Assembly (NCBI GenBank): GCA_021325555.1
Contig: JAJPGY010000039.1
Coordinates: forward strand, 1 to 64,000
Source of the DNA: Pseudomonadota bacterium
GTDB taxonomy: Bacteria > Cyanobacteriota > Vampirovibrionia > Obscuribacterales > Obscuribacteraceae
DNA length: 64,000 nt
Reading direction: 5' to 3'
Shown here: in pieces, positions 16,260 through 24,055 of the stretch
How positions within the stretch are numbered: the stretch's first letter is position 1
Layout: each line of letters starts with the position of its first letter
Position numbers and translations under genes: made by a program
The notes under the pieces: generated by a model
What the model was told of the DNA's origin: nothing
The model's input: the letters and a program-made list of their open reading frames with translations, nothing else
Databases searched by the model: none

Positions 16260-16481
16260 AAGCCCGGCCCGCCGGAGTGCGACGGCGGTATTTCCCCGCC
16301 CTCATCGCTTTCCGGAGATTCCATCGCTCTTGCCGACGCAGGCGGACGGGCGGTTCGAGCGGCGCATTATCCCGATCCGACTGCCCGGCGTCTATATGAG
16401 GACGCGCAACCGGTCGTGGCGATGATAAGGGCCGTCAAAGGGTGGGGGGTGAAGGACGCCGTCACCTGGCTCGATCGTTAG
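16260..16481 (+). pseudogene. Possible remnant of an unidentified coding sequence
   Basis: A frame without start codon runs to a TAG at 16479-16481 and ends with protein-like sequence: HYPDPTARRLYEDAQPVVAM followed by IRAVKGWGVKDAVTWLDR. Residue composition and alternation look like the true C-terminus of an enzyme rather than chance. No ATG, ribosome site or matching upstream part is seen, so it may be a decayed gene fragment. I do not recognise the family. The rest of the 16248-16585 gap holds only the minus-strand terminator. Confidence 0.3.
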
Positions 16482-16539
16482 CTATGCTATATGTACTAGT
16501 ATCTAGACAGTTGAGAAAAAGGACGAAAAAACGCACGGA

Positions 16540-16573
16540 GCCGGAGGGGTGACGGGAATGTCATCCCTCCGGC
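16540..16573 (-). terminator. Intrinsic terminator of the PrkA-SpoVR operon
   Basis: GCCGGAGGGGTGAC (16540-16553) pairs with GTCATCCCTCCGGC (16560-16573), a 14-bp stem with one G-T pair. On the minus strand it is followed by GTTTTTTCG and a second T-run. It lies 12 bases after the last gene of the operon. Confidence 0.9.
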
Positions 16574-16585
16574 CGCGCGTCGAGA

Positions 16586-17152
16586 TCAGCGCCTGATCTC
16601 GATTGTCACCTCGATCGGCTTGGCGGACGGCGGGGGTGGAGTCCACCACCAGCCGCGACTCGCGGAGTCCTGCACCTGCTCGAAGACCAGCCCGGCCTTC
16701 TCGCAGGGCTCGTCGAGGTCCACGTACAGCTCGAGCGTCGCCTGCCGCCAGTTGTGCGGATCCCGGACGAGCCGGAAGCCGTAATAGCTGACCTCCGGGC
16801 TGGACTTGGAGCGGCTGAGCTTCCAGGTCAAGCCGGAGTACAGGTCGACGATGAACTGGGCCAGCACCTGCTCCCCGACGTTCATGCCGGGGACGTGCCG
16901 ACCGTTGTCGTTCGGGAGGAACACCCGCACGAACTGCTTGGTGGTGGGGACGACCGCGTCGCCGTATCCGCCGTCGAGCGGACCCCAGCACCAGGCGCAG
17001 CGACCGAGCTCCTCGGCACACGGGTCGCAAAGCGTGAGGACGAAGTCGTCCGTCCACGCCTTGCAGTTCTGCGACGCCTTCGCGTTGCACTGTCCCCGGT
17101 AGATGCCAGGCGGCTGCGGCTTCTGCTGACATGTGGGACACAGCTTGGCCAT
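16586..17152 (-). CDS. Unknown protein with Cys-rich zinc-ribbon-like head
   Basis: This 188-residue protein has an AGGAGG ribosome site. The first 55 residues hold eight cysteines: CPTC at 5-8, C22, C30, CDPC at 42-45 and CAWC at 52-55, so one or two zinc sites are likely. The rest is beta-rich with aromatic residues (GLTWKLSRSKSSPEVSYYGF) and ends in a Pro-rich stretch and a strand (KPIEVTIEIRR). It is the last gene of the PrkA-PrkA-YeaH-SpoVR operon, 30 bases after its neighbour, and is followed by the terminator. No family is recognised; an accessory or target of the kinase module is the contextual guess. Confidence 0.75.
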   Translation of the reverse strand: MAKLCPTCQQKPQPPGIYRGQCNAKASQNCKAWTDDFVLTLCDPCAEELGRCAWCWGPLDGGYGDAVVPTTKQFVRVFLPNDNGRHVPGMNVGEQVLAQFIVDLYSGLTWKLSRSKSSPEVSYYGFRLVRDPHNWRQATLELYVDLDEPCEKAGLVFEQVQDSASRGWWWTPPPPSAKPIEVTIEIRR

Positions 17153-17182
17153 ATGAGTACCTCCTAACGGTTCCGGGGACGC

Positions 17183-18208
17183 TTACCGGTGCCGCCGGTC
17201 GTGGCTGTCTGTGCAACCACAGCCGGAATGCGGCAGCGCGGGCGGCTCGCCCTGGTTGGTGCCGTCGTCGATCTCCCGGTAGGGGATGCGCTCGGGCAGG
17301 TTGATCTTGCTGTGCAGGTTGGCACGGACGCGCAGGTGCTCGTCCCAGGTGTTGAGCTGGAAGAGCACGTAGGCGAATCCGTCGGGCGGCATGGTCGGCT
17401 CGCCCTCCACCTTCACCTGCACCATGCGGATGCCCACGACGACCAGCCCGTGGCTGGGCGCCATGCGCGGCAGCGGCAGCTCGATGTGGTAGTCGCTCGG
17501 CTCCACCTCGTGCTCGTCGACCGGCAGCTGCGCCGAGGCAGGAACAACTCGCGCCGGGCCGCTCGCCTCAGGCGTCTCGCCTGCCTCCTCGGCAGCGCCG
17601 CCGGGCTCGCCGGCAGCGGGAGCCTTGACGCCTGCCGCGCGGTCGGAAACCGGCGGCGCCGGCGGCACGACCATCCCGACCTGGGACGGGTCGAGATCCG
17701 GCTTGGCGTGCATCTCCGCCTGCGGCTCCTCCCTGCGCACCACGGCCGGACCGCTCACCGGTGTGAACGGCTCGGGGTGGATCTGCAGTTGCATGAGCTC
17801 GGCAGCGGAGCGCCCCTGGGAATCGGGGGCGAAGGTGAGCGGCTGGCCGTTGTCGGCGGTCGTCAGGAAGAACGGCTGGGGCTGGCTGACGATCTCCCGC
17901 ACCTGGCGCACGACCTGAGAGTCGGTGCGCCCAGTTGGCTGCGGGAGCGGGTCCAGCCGCTGCTCGAGGAGCAGCTGTCCGTCCATGATAACGCGCACCT
18001 CCACGGGGTCCTGCGTGCCGACGAGCACCGAGAAGGCGCCGTGCCGCATGGTGCGGAAGTGCATCTTGTACGAGGGGAAGTCGACGTCAAAGCCGTGCGT
18101 GATCATGCGGTTGGAATCGACGATCCCAACCAGCACGCTGCGCCCGAACTTCTTGTCGACGCTCACCATGGGACCGGTGGCACCGGTCGGCTTGTTTCGC
18201 TTCAACAT
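17183..18208 (-). CDS. Unknown 341-residue protein in the SpoVR operon
   Basis: The start is the ATG at 18206-18208 with AAGGAGAATTCC before it; the frame extends upstream without another site. The N-terminal half has strands (KKFGRSVLVGIVDSNRMITH, FSVLVGTQDPVEVRVIMDGQ). The centre (about 180-235) is a low-complexity Pro/Ala/Glu linker. The C-terminal part (DYHIELPLPRMAPSHGLVVV, LNTWDEHLRVRANLHSKI) is again beta-like and ends with a Cys/His cluster (SGCGCTDSHDRRHR). No signal peptide. It lies between spoVR and the zinc-ribbon gene on the same transcript. Two similar beta domains joined by a linker is my reading; the function is unknown. Confidence 0.7.
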   Translation of the reverse strand: MLKRNKPTGATGPMVSVDKKFGRSVLVGIVDSNRMITHGFDVDFPSYKMHFRTMRHGAFSVLVGTQDPVEVRVIMDGQLLLEQRLDPLPQPTGRTDSQVVRQVREIVSQPQPFFLTTADNGQPLTFAPDSQGRSAAELMQLQIHPEPFTPVSGPAVVRREEPQAEMHAKPDLDPSQVGMVVPPAPPVSDRAAGVKAPAAGEPGGAAEEAGETPEASGPARVVPASAQLPVDEHEVEPSDYHIELPLPRMAPSHGLVVVGIRMVQVKVEGEPTMPPDGFAYVLFQLNTWDEHLRVRANLHSKINLPERIPYREIDDGTNQGEPPALPHSGCGCTDSHDRRHR

Positions 18209-18305
18209 GGAATTCTCCTTGTTCGTGATCAGAAAGGCCACCACCCGGGGGAAGGGGTAACACCCCTCCCCCGCAGGCCCGTGGCTCGGGATGAGGCGCC
18301 GCGTG

Positions 18306-20108
18306 CTACAGCCAGCGCTCCTTCACCGTCTCGCCGTTCTCGGTGTAGTACCGGTACGGGCGGGGCGGGCCCCAGGGGCGACCGAAGTCGTCGGTGAGGA
18401 CCTCCCAGGTGAGGAGCTGGCACGGCCCGGCGAACCGGTGGTAGCGCCGGAGCGTTTCGCGCGCGTCGTTCTGCGCCAAGGGCCCGAAGTCCGGGTCGTA
18501 CTCGTGACGCAGCGTGTGCATCCCCGTCTTGCTGAACCGGCCGGTGTCGACCAGACGGATGTTGGGGAAGAACGCAAGCTCGGTGTACAGCAGCATCTGC
18601 CGCTTGTAGGCGTGCTTGTCAGCATCCCACTCGCCGACGGTCTGGATGATCTCCAGCATCTGCTGCAGCACCATCTCGTGGATCGGGAACGGCGGGGCGC
18701 CGTAACCGAACCAGTTGCGGATCTGTGCTGACATCGCGCGCTGGTTGTACCACACCGAGACGGCGTAATACATGTCCTCCAGCGTCTCCGGCAGCGGGTC
18801 GAAGATGAGCGCCGGGTCCCAGCCGCGGTCGCGGAGCAGCTTGTTGATCTGCCCCATCTGGCGGCGGACCCACTCGAGGGCCTTGTCGTTGAGGATGGCC
18901 ATCGACTCATCGTTGATGAACGTGTCGAAGAAACGGCGGTCGGTGAACGTCCGCCGCACCTCGTACATGTAGCTGCGGTCCCACTTGTCGACTTCCTTCT
19001 CCACCCACTCGTCGGTCTCGACGATGTGACCATCGTCGCCCCTGGCCAGCCGGCGGAACCTGACCGTCTCGCGGCCCACCTTGCGGGAGGTCGTCTTGTC
19101 GACGTACTCCCAGAGGTGCAGGCCAAACGCATACACGTCGTGATACCAGTAGATCGGGTACGAGTCGTGCATGGTGTCGTAAACGGCCATGTCGAACAGC
19201 TTGTCGAAGCCGAGCCCGAGGATGTCGAGCTCCGGCTCCCAGGGCATGCGGCTGTCGACCCAGTGCGACCAGCCCTCGTGCATGTAGCGCGAGCGCATGA
19301 ACGCCTGGTGGTAGCGCTGCTCGTCGCGCACGATGCGCATGAGCCTCACCGCCTCCCAGGGCAGCTGCGGGCTCACCTCCTCGTCCGCCAGGAAACCCAG
19401 CAGGTCGTCGGTGGGCACGATCGGGTGACACTTCAACATGCGGAGCGTGTCGTTGATGTCGTCCTCGATCACCTTGCGGTCGGCATCGGTCGCCGCCTTG
19501 TAATACTGCTGCTCCAGCTCCTTGAGCGACTGCTCCAGCATGCGCCGGTGCTTCGGGTCGGGCAGGATGTCCCGGTTGGTGGGCAGCCAGCCGGAGTGGC
19601 CCTCGAGCGCGTGGGCGGCGTCCATGAACCACTCGTAGCGCTCGTAGCCCCAGTTGGCGATCACCCAGTCCACGAAGCGCTCGTCCTGAGCGAACTTCTG
19701 AATGACCGAGCTGGCCTCCGTCTCCCGGAAGAGCGCGTTCTGGTCCATGACCAGGTGACCCATCCAGGCGTGGATCATCACCAGGACGTGCATGAGCAGG
19801 TCGTTGGTCGATCCCAGCGCGATCTCCCCGGGGTCGCTGTTCAAGGCGAACTCGAAGATGTGCCCGGTGCGCTGGCCGTTCTGCATGGCCTGCTTGCCGT
19901 ACCGCCAGTGGCGGTAGTGGCGCGGCAGGCCGGCATAGACGATGTCGTCCAGGATCTGCTGGTCGGACTTGAGCGTGAAGTTGGTGGGTCCGGGGACCAC
20001 ACCGTAGCGGTCACCGACGGCCTTGATCCGGCGCGCCATGATCCGCAAGTCATTGAGCAGCTTCTCGCCCTCTGCGGTGCGAGCAAGCTTGATCTTGTTG
20101 TCAGACAT
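18306..20108 (-). CDS. spoVR: SpoVR family protein
   Basis: This is a 600-residue protein, longer than the roughly 500 residues usual for the family. Family features include the early segment HYRHWRYGKQAMQNGQRTGH, the helical HVLVMIHAWMGHLVMDQNAL, the MHEGWSHW motif and the later NWFGYGAPPFPIHEM. SpoVR proteins are needed for spore cortex in Bacillus and for starvation or stationary-phase behaviour in many non-spore formers; their chemistry is not established. GAGGAGG precedes the ATG. It lies 11 bases downstream of the YeaH gene, the usual genetic partner, so the module assignment is firm. Confidence 0.93.
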   Translation of the reverse strand: MSDNKIKLARTAEGEKLLNDLRIMARRIKAVGDRYGVVPGPTNFTLKSDQQILDDIVYAGLPRHYRHWRYGKQAMQNGQRTGHIFEFALNSDPGEIALGSTNDLLMHVLVMIHAWMGHLVMDQNALFRETEASSVIQKFAQDERFVDWVIANWGYERYEWFMDAAHALEGHSGWLPTNRDILPDPKHRRMLEQSLKELEQQYYKAATDADRKVIEDDINDTLRMLKCHPIVPTDDLLGFLADEEVSPQLPWEAVRLMRIVRDEQRYHQAFMRSRYMHEGWSHWVDSRMPWEPELDILGLGFDKLFDMAVYDTMHDSYPIYWYHDVYAFGLHLWEYVDKTTSRKVGRETVRFRRLARGDDGHIVETDEWVEKEVDKWDRSYMYEVRRTFTDRRFFDTFINDESMAILNDKALEWVRRQMGQINKLLRDRGWDPALIFDPLPETLEDMYYAVSVWYNQRAMSAQIRNWFGYGAPPFPIHEMVLQQMLEIIQTVGEWDADKHAYKRQMLLYTELAFFPNIRLVDTGRFSKTGMHTLRHEYDPDFGPLAQNDARETLRRYHRFAGPCQLLTWEVLTDDFGRPWGPPRPYRYYTENGETVKERWL

Positions 20109-20119
20109 AGCGTGCCTCC

Positions 20120-21469
20120 TCAGTTACCGCTTGAGGCAGGATCCTTGTCCAGGATCTGCTTCATCGCGTCAGGAACCTCGTCCTGGCTGCGAACCCTGGC
20201 CGCGCCGACGTGCTGCCGCGCCCGCTCGGACAGCAGGTTGATGGCCCGCATGCCCGGGGCTTGACCGCCGCCGCCCCAGCCGTAGGTGTCGATCTCCAGG
20301 TAGCCGAAGTAGTTGAAGTCGCCCTGCCCCTCGGTGACCATCCGCTCGATCACCTCGGCCAGCGCCGAGTCCGGCTCGAAGTTGTAGCCGTCGGTGGCGT
20401 GGAAGGCGTACCTGTTATATGCCGACGCCGGGTATTCGGCGGCAGCGATCTGCATGGCCAGCTCGTGAGCCGGCGTGAACATCGTGCCGTAGTTGGCGTC
20501 GATGGTGAAGAACTCCTGCTCGGTCTGCACCCGGAACGCCTCCGCGTTGTGGGCGATGAACACGACGTCCACCTGCCCGTAGCGGGAGCGCAGCCAGATG
20601 AGGTTGAGCAGGAAGTAGAAGCGGGCGATGGCCATCGGCTCGCCGCTCATCGAGCCCGAGGTGTCGAACTCGAAGAAGACAACGGCCTTGGAGTCCGGGT
20701 CCCACTTCTCCTCGACCCGCTTGTAGCGCAGGTCGATCTGGTCGTAGGGGAACTGCTCGACCGTGGGGATGTCGTCGACCGACAGCCCCTGGGCGGCAAA
20801 TTCCTCCGGGCGGGCGTTGACCATGGCCCGGTAGCGCTCGAGGCGCGCCTTGAAGGTGGCCTCGAGGTCCAGGCGCGCCTTAGGCCCGGTCTTCTTGATG
20901 CCGCGGATCTTGACCGTGTAGGCAAGGATCTTGTCCTTGTCCTTGGCCAGGAGCCAGGGCAGGTCGAAGAGCAGCGACAGCAGCTCGGCGAGCTCCTCCC
21001 AGGAGATGGGCAGGAAGACCAGGTCGCCGGGGTCATCCGAGGCATCGGGGCCGCCGCCGCCGGAGCCGGGCTTGTCACGGCCGGGGCGCCAGCGGGGCTC
21101 GCCGATGCCGATCGGCAGCGAGGCTGCCGGCAGGTCGAAACCGGACAGCGGCAGGCAGTTGCGGGCACCATCGGGGCCGGCAACCCGGTTGCCCTTCAAG
21201 AAGTCGCCGCCGCGACGGAGCAGCTCCTTGATGTGGTCCCTGGTGATCTGAGGCTTGATCCGCTCCATGAACCGGTCGCGGTCCGGCTTGGTGCGGTCGA
21301 GATAGGTGGGCTCGGGGAACACCTCCGCGAAATACTGCGGGCCGAAGGAACCCTTCAGCTCGTTGAGCTCGCGGACGATGGACCCTTCATCAGCCGGGGT
21401 CAGACCCGCGTCCTTTCCAGTGGGGCGCTTCGTCTTCCGCCGGCCCTTCTCAGGGTTGGAGTTGTTCAT
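20120..21469 (-). CDS. yeaH: YeaH/YhbH family (DUF444) vWA protein
   Basis: The ATG at 21467-21469 with GAAGGAGAG is the start; the open frame continues upstream without support. The 449-residue protein has a basic N-terminus (KGRRKTKRPTGKD), a DUF444 body and a C-terminal von Willebrand A-like domain with the metal-site motif FEFDTSGSMSGEP. A Gly-rich segment (YGWGGGGQAPGM) follows near the end. In other bacteria YeaH is co-expressed with the kinase PrkA/YeaG and SpoVR in stationary phase or nitrogen stress. Here it lies between the kinases and SpoVR, the expected order. Confidence 0.92.
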   Translation of the reverse strand: MNNSNPEKGRRKTKRPTGKDAGLTPADEGSIVRELNELKGSFGPQYFAEVFPEPTYLDRTKPDRDRFMERIKPQITRDHIKELLRRGGDFLKGNRVAGPDGARNCLPLSGFDLPAASLPIGIGEPRWRPGRDKPGSGGGGPDASDDPGDLVFLPISWEELAELLSLLFDLPWLLAKDKDKILAYTVKIRGIKKTGPKARLDLEATFKARLERYRAMVNARPEEFAAQGLSVDDIPTVEQFPYDQIDLRYKRVEEKWDPDSKAVVFFEFDTSGSMSGEPMAIARFYFLLNLIWLRSRYGQVDVVFIAHNAEAFRVQTEQEFFTIDANYGTMFTPAHELAMQIAAAEYPASAYNRYAFHATDGYNFEPDSALAEVIERMVTEGQGDFNYFGYLEIDTYGWGGGGQAPGMRAINLLSERARQHVGAARVRSQDEVPDAMKQILDKDPASSGN

Positions 21470-21644
21470 GTGAAACTCTCCTTCGAATGTCGATCCGGCG
21501 CGACAGGTGCGCGCGCGGCCTTGTCGAGATATTTGCCAAAGAAGGGCGGGGCAGGATGCCGGCGGCACTTTCGTGCCGCAAGCAGAGCCTGCCCCGCTTC
21601 CAGCCTCTCCCGACTCAGCCGCTACGCAGCGTCGTCAGGGAAGG

Positions 21645-24044
21645 TTACGCCTTGAGGAAGTCGCGGGTGAGGGCGACCTCGATGAGCAGCTTGCCGGCGC
21701 AGTACTCGCAGTACCCGTGCTCCTCGATGAGGCGGGCCTTGGCGCTGTCCAGCTTCTTCTGCTCCTCCTCGGAGAGGTTGGTGATGCCGACCACACCGGT
21801 GATGTCCTTCGCCTGACGCAGGACGTAGGACTCGATGCAGTTCTTCAGCCCCTCGTGGACCGTGTAAGGCGGCTCGGTCGTGCCATGCTCCTCGTTGTAG
21901 AGGTTGATGGCCGCCATGACGCCCTGGCGGAACTTGGGAGCCTGGGCCGAGTTCACGTTGAACTCGTCGGCACGCTCGACCTCCTGCAGGAAGGCCTCCA
22001 TGTCGCGCTGCGTCACCGCGTGGCCGCCGACCGTGCTGGTCGGCTTGATGCCCAGCGACAGCGCCCGCACGTACTGGATGTACTTGCGGAAGAACTGCGT
22101 GCAGAGGTCCGCGAAGTTGGGGATGAAGGCGGCCTTGTAGACCTTCGTCAGCTCCTGCCGGCGGAAGGTCTCGAGCTGGTTGTCCAGCCAGCCGACCCAC
22201 AGCTCCCGGTCCTTCTTGGACATGCCCGGGTTGTTCTTGAAGGCCATCTTCAGCCTGTCCCGCAGCTCGGCGGTGGTGAAGCAGGGGCTCGGGCGCTCGC
22301 CGCGCTCGAAGGCCATCTTGGCCTCCGCCGCCAGCTGGCCGACCAGGTCGTCCAGCTCACGGGGCGACATCCCGTAGTGCCCCTCGGTGATCGGCGCCTG
22401 CTCGCGCAGCGCGCGCAGGTCGATCTCGGTGCCCATCATGCGCTCACGCACCTGCTTGCCGTCGTAGGCGCGCAGCACCGCCAGAAGCGGCCGGTTGCCC
22501 TTGGACGGCCAGTCGAGGGTGGTGGCGACGCGGAAGTAGCCGGAGTACGGGAAAGCCAGCGGCTCGTGGTGCACGCCGCCCTCGGAGAGCGGGCGGCCCA
22601 TGTTGCTGGCGCCGAAGAGCTTCTCGGTCACCTGCGCCGCCGCGGCAGGCCGCAACGGGTAGGTGAACGGCTTGGGCGAGAAGCGGTCCAGGTGAGCGCG
22701 GTGGTCCGCGTTACCGTAGAACTTCTGCCACTGCTCGTCGTTGGCGTGACCGATGAGCACGCCCTCCCAGTGGATGCCCTCCGAGTGGAAGGCGGCCAGC
22801 GGCTCGGGCAGCGAAGAACGGCCGCCCTCGAGGAGCTCCAGCATGGCGCGGAAGCCCTCGACCGGGTTGCGGAAGATCTCGGTCAGGACCGCGAACTTGC
22901 CCCGGTTGAAGAAGCCCGACAGCTCGACCGAGCGCGGGTCCTCGCCGTCGAACAGGCCCATGGTGGCGAGGTTCTTGTCACCGCGCCAGACGGCCAGGTC
23001 GAAGTTGATCGGCTGCACCTCGGCCACGTCGACGATGCCCTGACCCTTGGACATGAACATGTTGTCCAGCGGGTACTCGGCAAGCGGGCAAGCGTAGCGC
23101 TCGTCGTACTCGCCGTAGGTCTCGTGCTTGCGGCTCTTGGACTGACCCTTGCCCTTGCCGGCCAGCTCCTCGTCCCAGGCGTCGCGCGCCGGGGCCTTGG
23201 GGCCGAACTTGCCGAAGAAGCGCCCGAGGACCACGTCCTTGACGAACGGGTCGATCAGGTTGGCCGACGGGGACAGCGAGTCCACCGTGGCCGGGGGCAG
23301 GTCCAGACCGTAGCAGACGACGGCCACGAAGTCCTTCTCGGACTTCATGCAGATCGTCGCCAGGTCGGTGCTGCTGAGCTTCTGCCCGGCGCGGAAGCCG
23401 TGCTTGCGGGCGACGGCCTGCAGGTTCGGGTTGTCGAAGTTGAGGGCCGATTCGCCGCTCAGGTCCAGGCTGTCGATGATCCCGACGAGCTCCTTGAGGG
23501 TCTCCTCGTAGATGTCGTTGGCCTTGGTCTGGGCGATGAGCTTGGCCAGGTAGAGCGCGTTCAGCGGGTTGCAGAAGTTGGCGCTGAACTTCAGGTACGG
23601 AATCGGCTCCCGGCGGCGCATGACGTCACGCTGCAGGAAGTTGACGAAGTCCGACTTGCCGGCACCCGGCGCCCCGGGGATGATGAGCGCCTTGCGGTGC
23701 GCGCGACCGCCCTCCTGCGCCTGGCGGGCGTAGCCGACCAGGATGTCGTAGACGGGCTCCTCGACGCCGAAGAAGCGCTTGGTGACCGTGTTGAAGGCGA
23801 CGATGTTCTCGTTGCCGGTGATCCGGCGAGCCTCGCTGGTGGCGAGCTCGTCGATGCCGCCCTGCGCGACCAGGCGAACCAGCGCCGAGTGCGTGGACTC
23901 GACGTAGGCCGGGTGCTTGCGCACGACCTTGAGCAGGTCGCGGAGGATCGGCTTCAAACCTTGATCCTTGAACGGATAGGGGAACGGGTCCTCCGGCAGC
24001 CAGAGCTCCGGATGGTTCTCCTTGGTGTACATGGTGTCAGACAT
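21645..24044 (-). CDS. PrkA-like AAA/serine kinase 1
   Basis: This is a 799-residue protein, longer than the roughly 640 of typical PrkA/YeaG. The Walker A motif PGAPGAGKS lies at about residues 123-131. Downstream family-like segments include the linker before HWEGVLIGHANDEQWQKFYG, which matches the PrkA block around LILAHSNEAEW, and EGHYGMSPRELDDL, matching the conserved SPR region. PrkA proteins combine an AAA+ domain with a kinase-like C-terminus; reported activities are serine phosphorylation and AAA-linked proteolysis or chaperoning. AAGGAGACTGGCA precedes the ATG. The 11-base gap from the upstream PrkA-like gene shows co-transcription. Confidence 0.88.
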   Translation of the reverse strand: MSDTMYTKENHPELWLPEDPFPYPFKDQGLKPILRDLLKVVRKHPAYVESTHSALVRLVAQGGIDELATSEARRITGNENIVAFNTVTKRFFGVEEPVYDILVGYARQAQEGGRAHRKALIIPGAPGAGKSDFVNFLQRDVMRRREPIPYLKFSANFCNPLNALYLAKLIAQTKANDIYEETLKELVGIIDSLDLSGESALNFDNPNLQAVARKHGFRAGQKLSSTDLATICMKSEKDFVAVVCYGLDLPPATVDSLSPSANLIDPFVKDVVLGRFFGKFGPKAPARDAWDEELAGKGKGQSKSRKHETYGEYDERYACPLAEYPLDNMFMSKGQGIVDVAEVQPINFDLAVWRGDKNLATMGLFDGEDPRSVELSGFFNRGKFAVLTEIFRNPVEGFRAMLELLEGGRSSLPEPLAAFHSEGIHWEGVLIGHANDEQWQKFYGNADHRAHLDRFSPKPFTYPLRPAAAAQVTEKLFGASNMGRPLSEGGVHHEPLAFPYSGYFRVATTLDWPSKGNRPLLAVLRAYDGKQVRERMMGTEIDLRALREQAPITEGHYGMSPRELDDLVGQLAAEAKMAFERGERPSPCFTTAELRDRLKMAFKNNPGMSKKDRELWVGWLDNQLETFRRQELTKVYKAAFIPNFADLCTQFFRKYIQYVRALSLGIKPTSTVGGHAVTQRDMEAFLQEVERADEFNVNSAQAPKFRQGVMAAINLYNEEHGTTEPPYTVHEGLKNCIESYVLRQAKDITGVVGITNLSEEEQKKLDSAKARLIEEHGYCEYCAGKLLIEVALTRDFLKA

Positions 24045-24055
24045 TGCCAGTCTCC

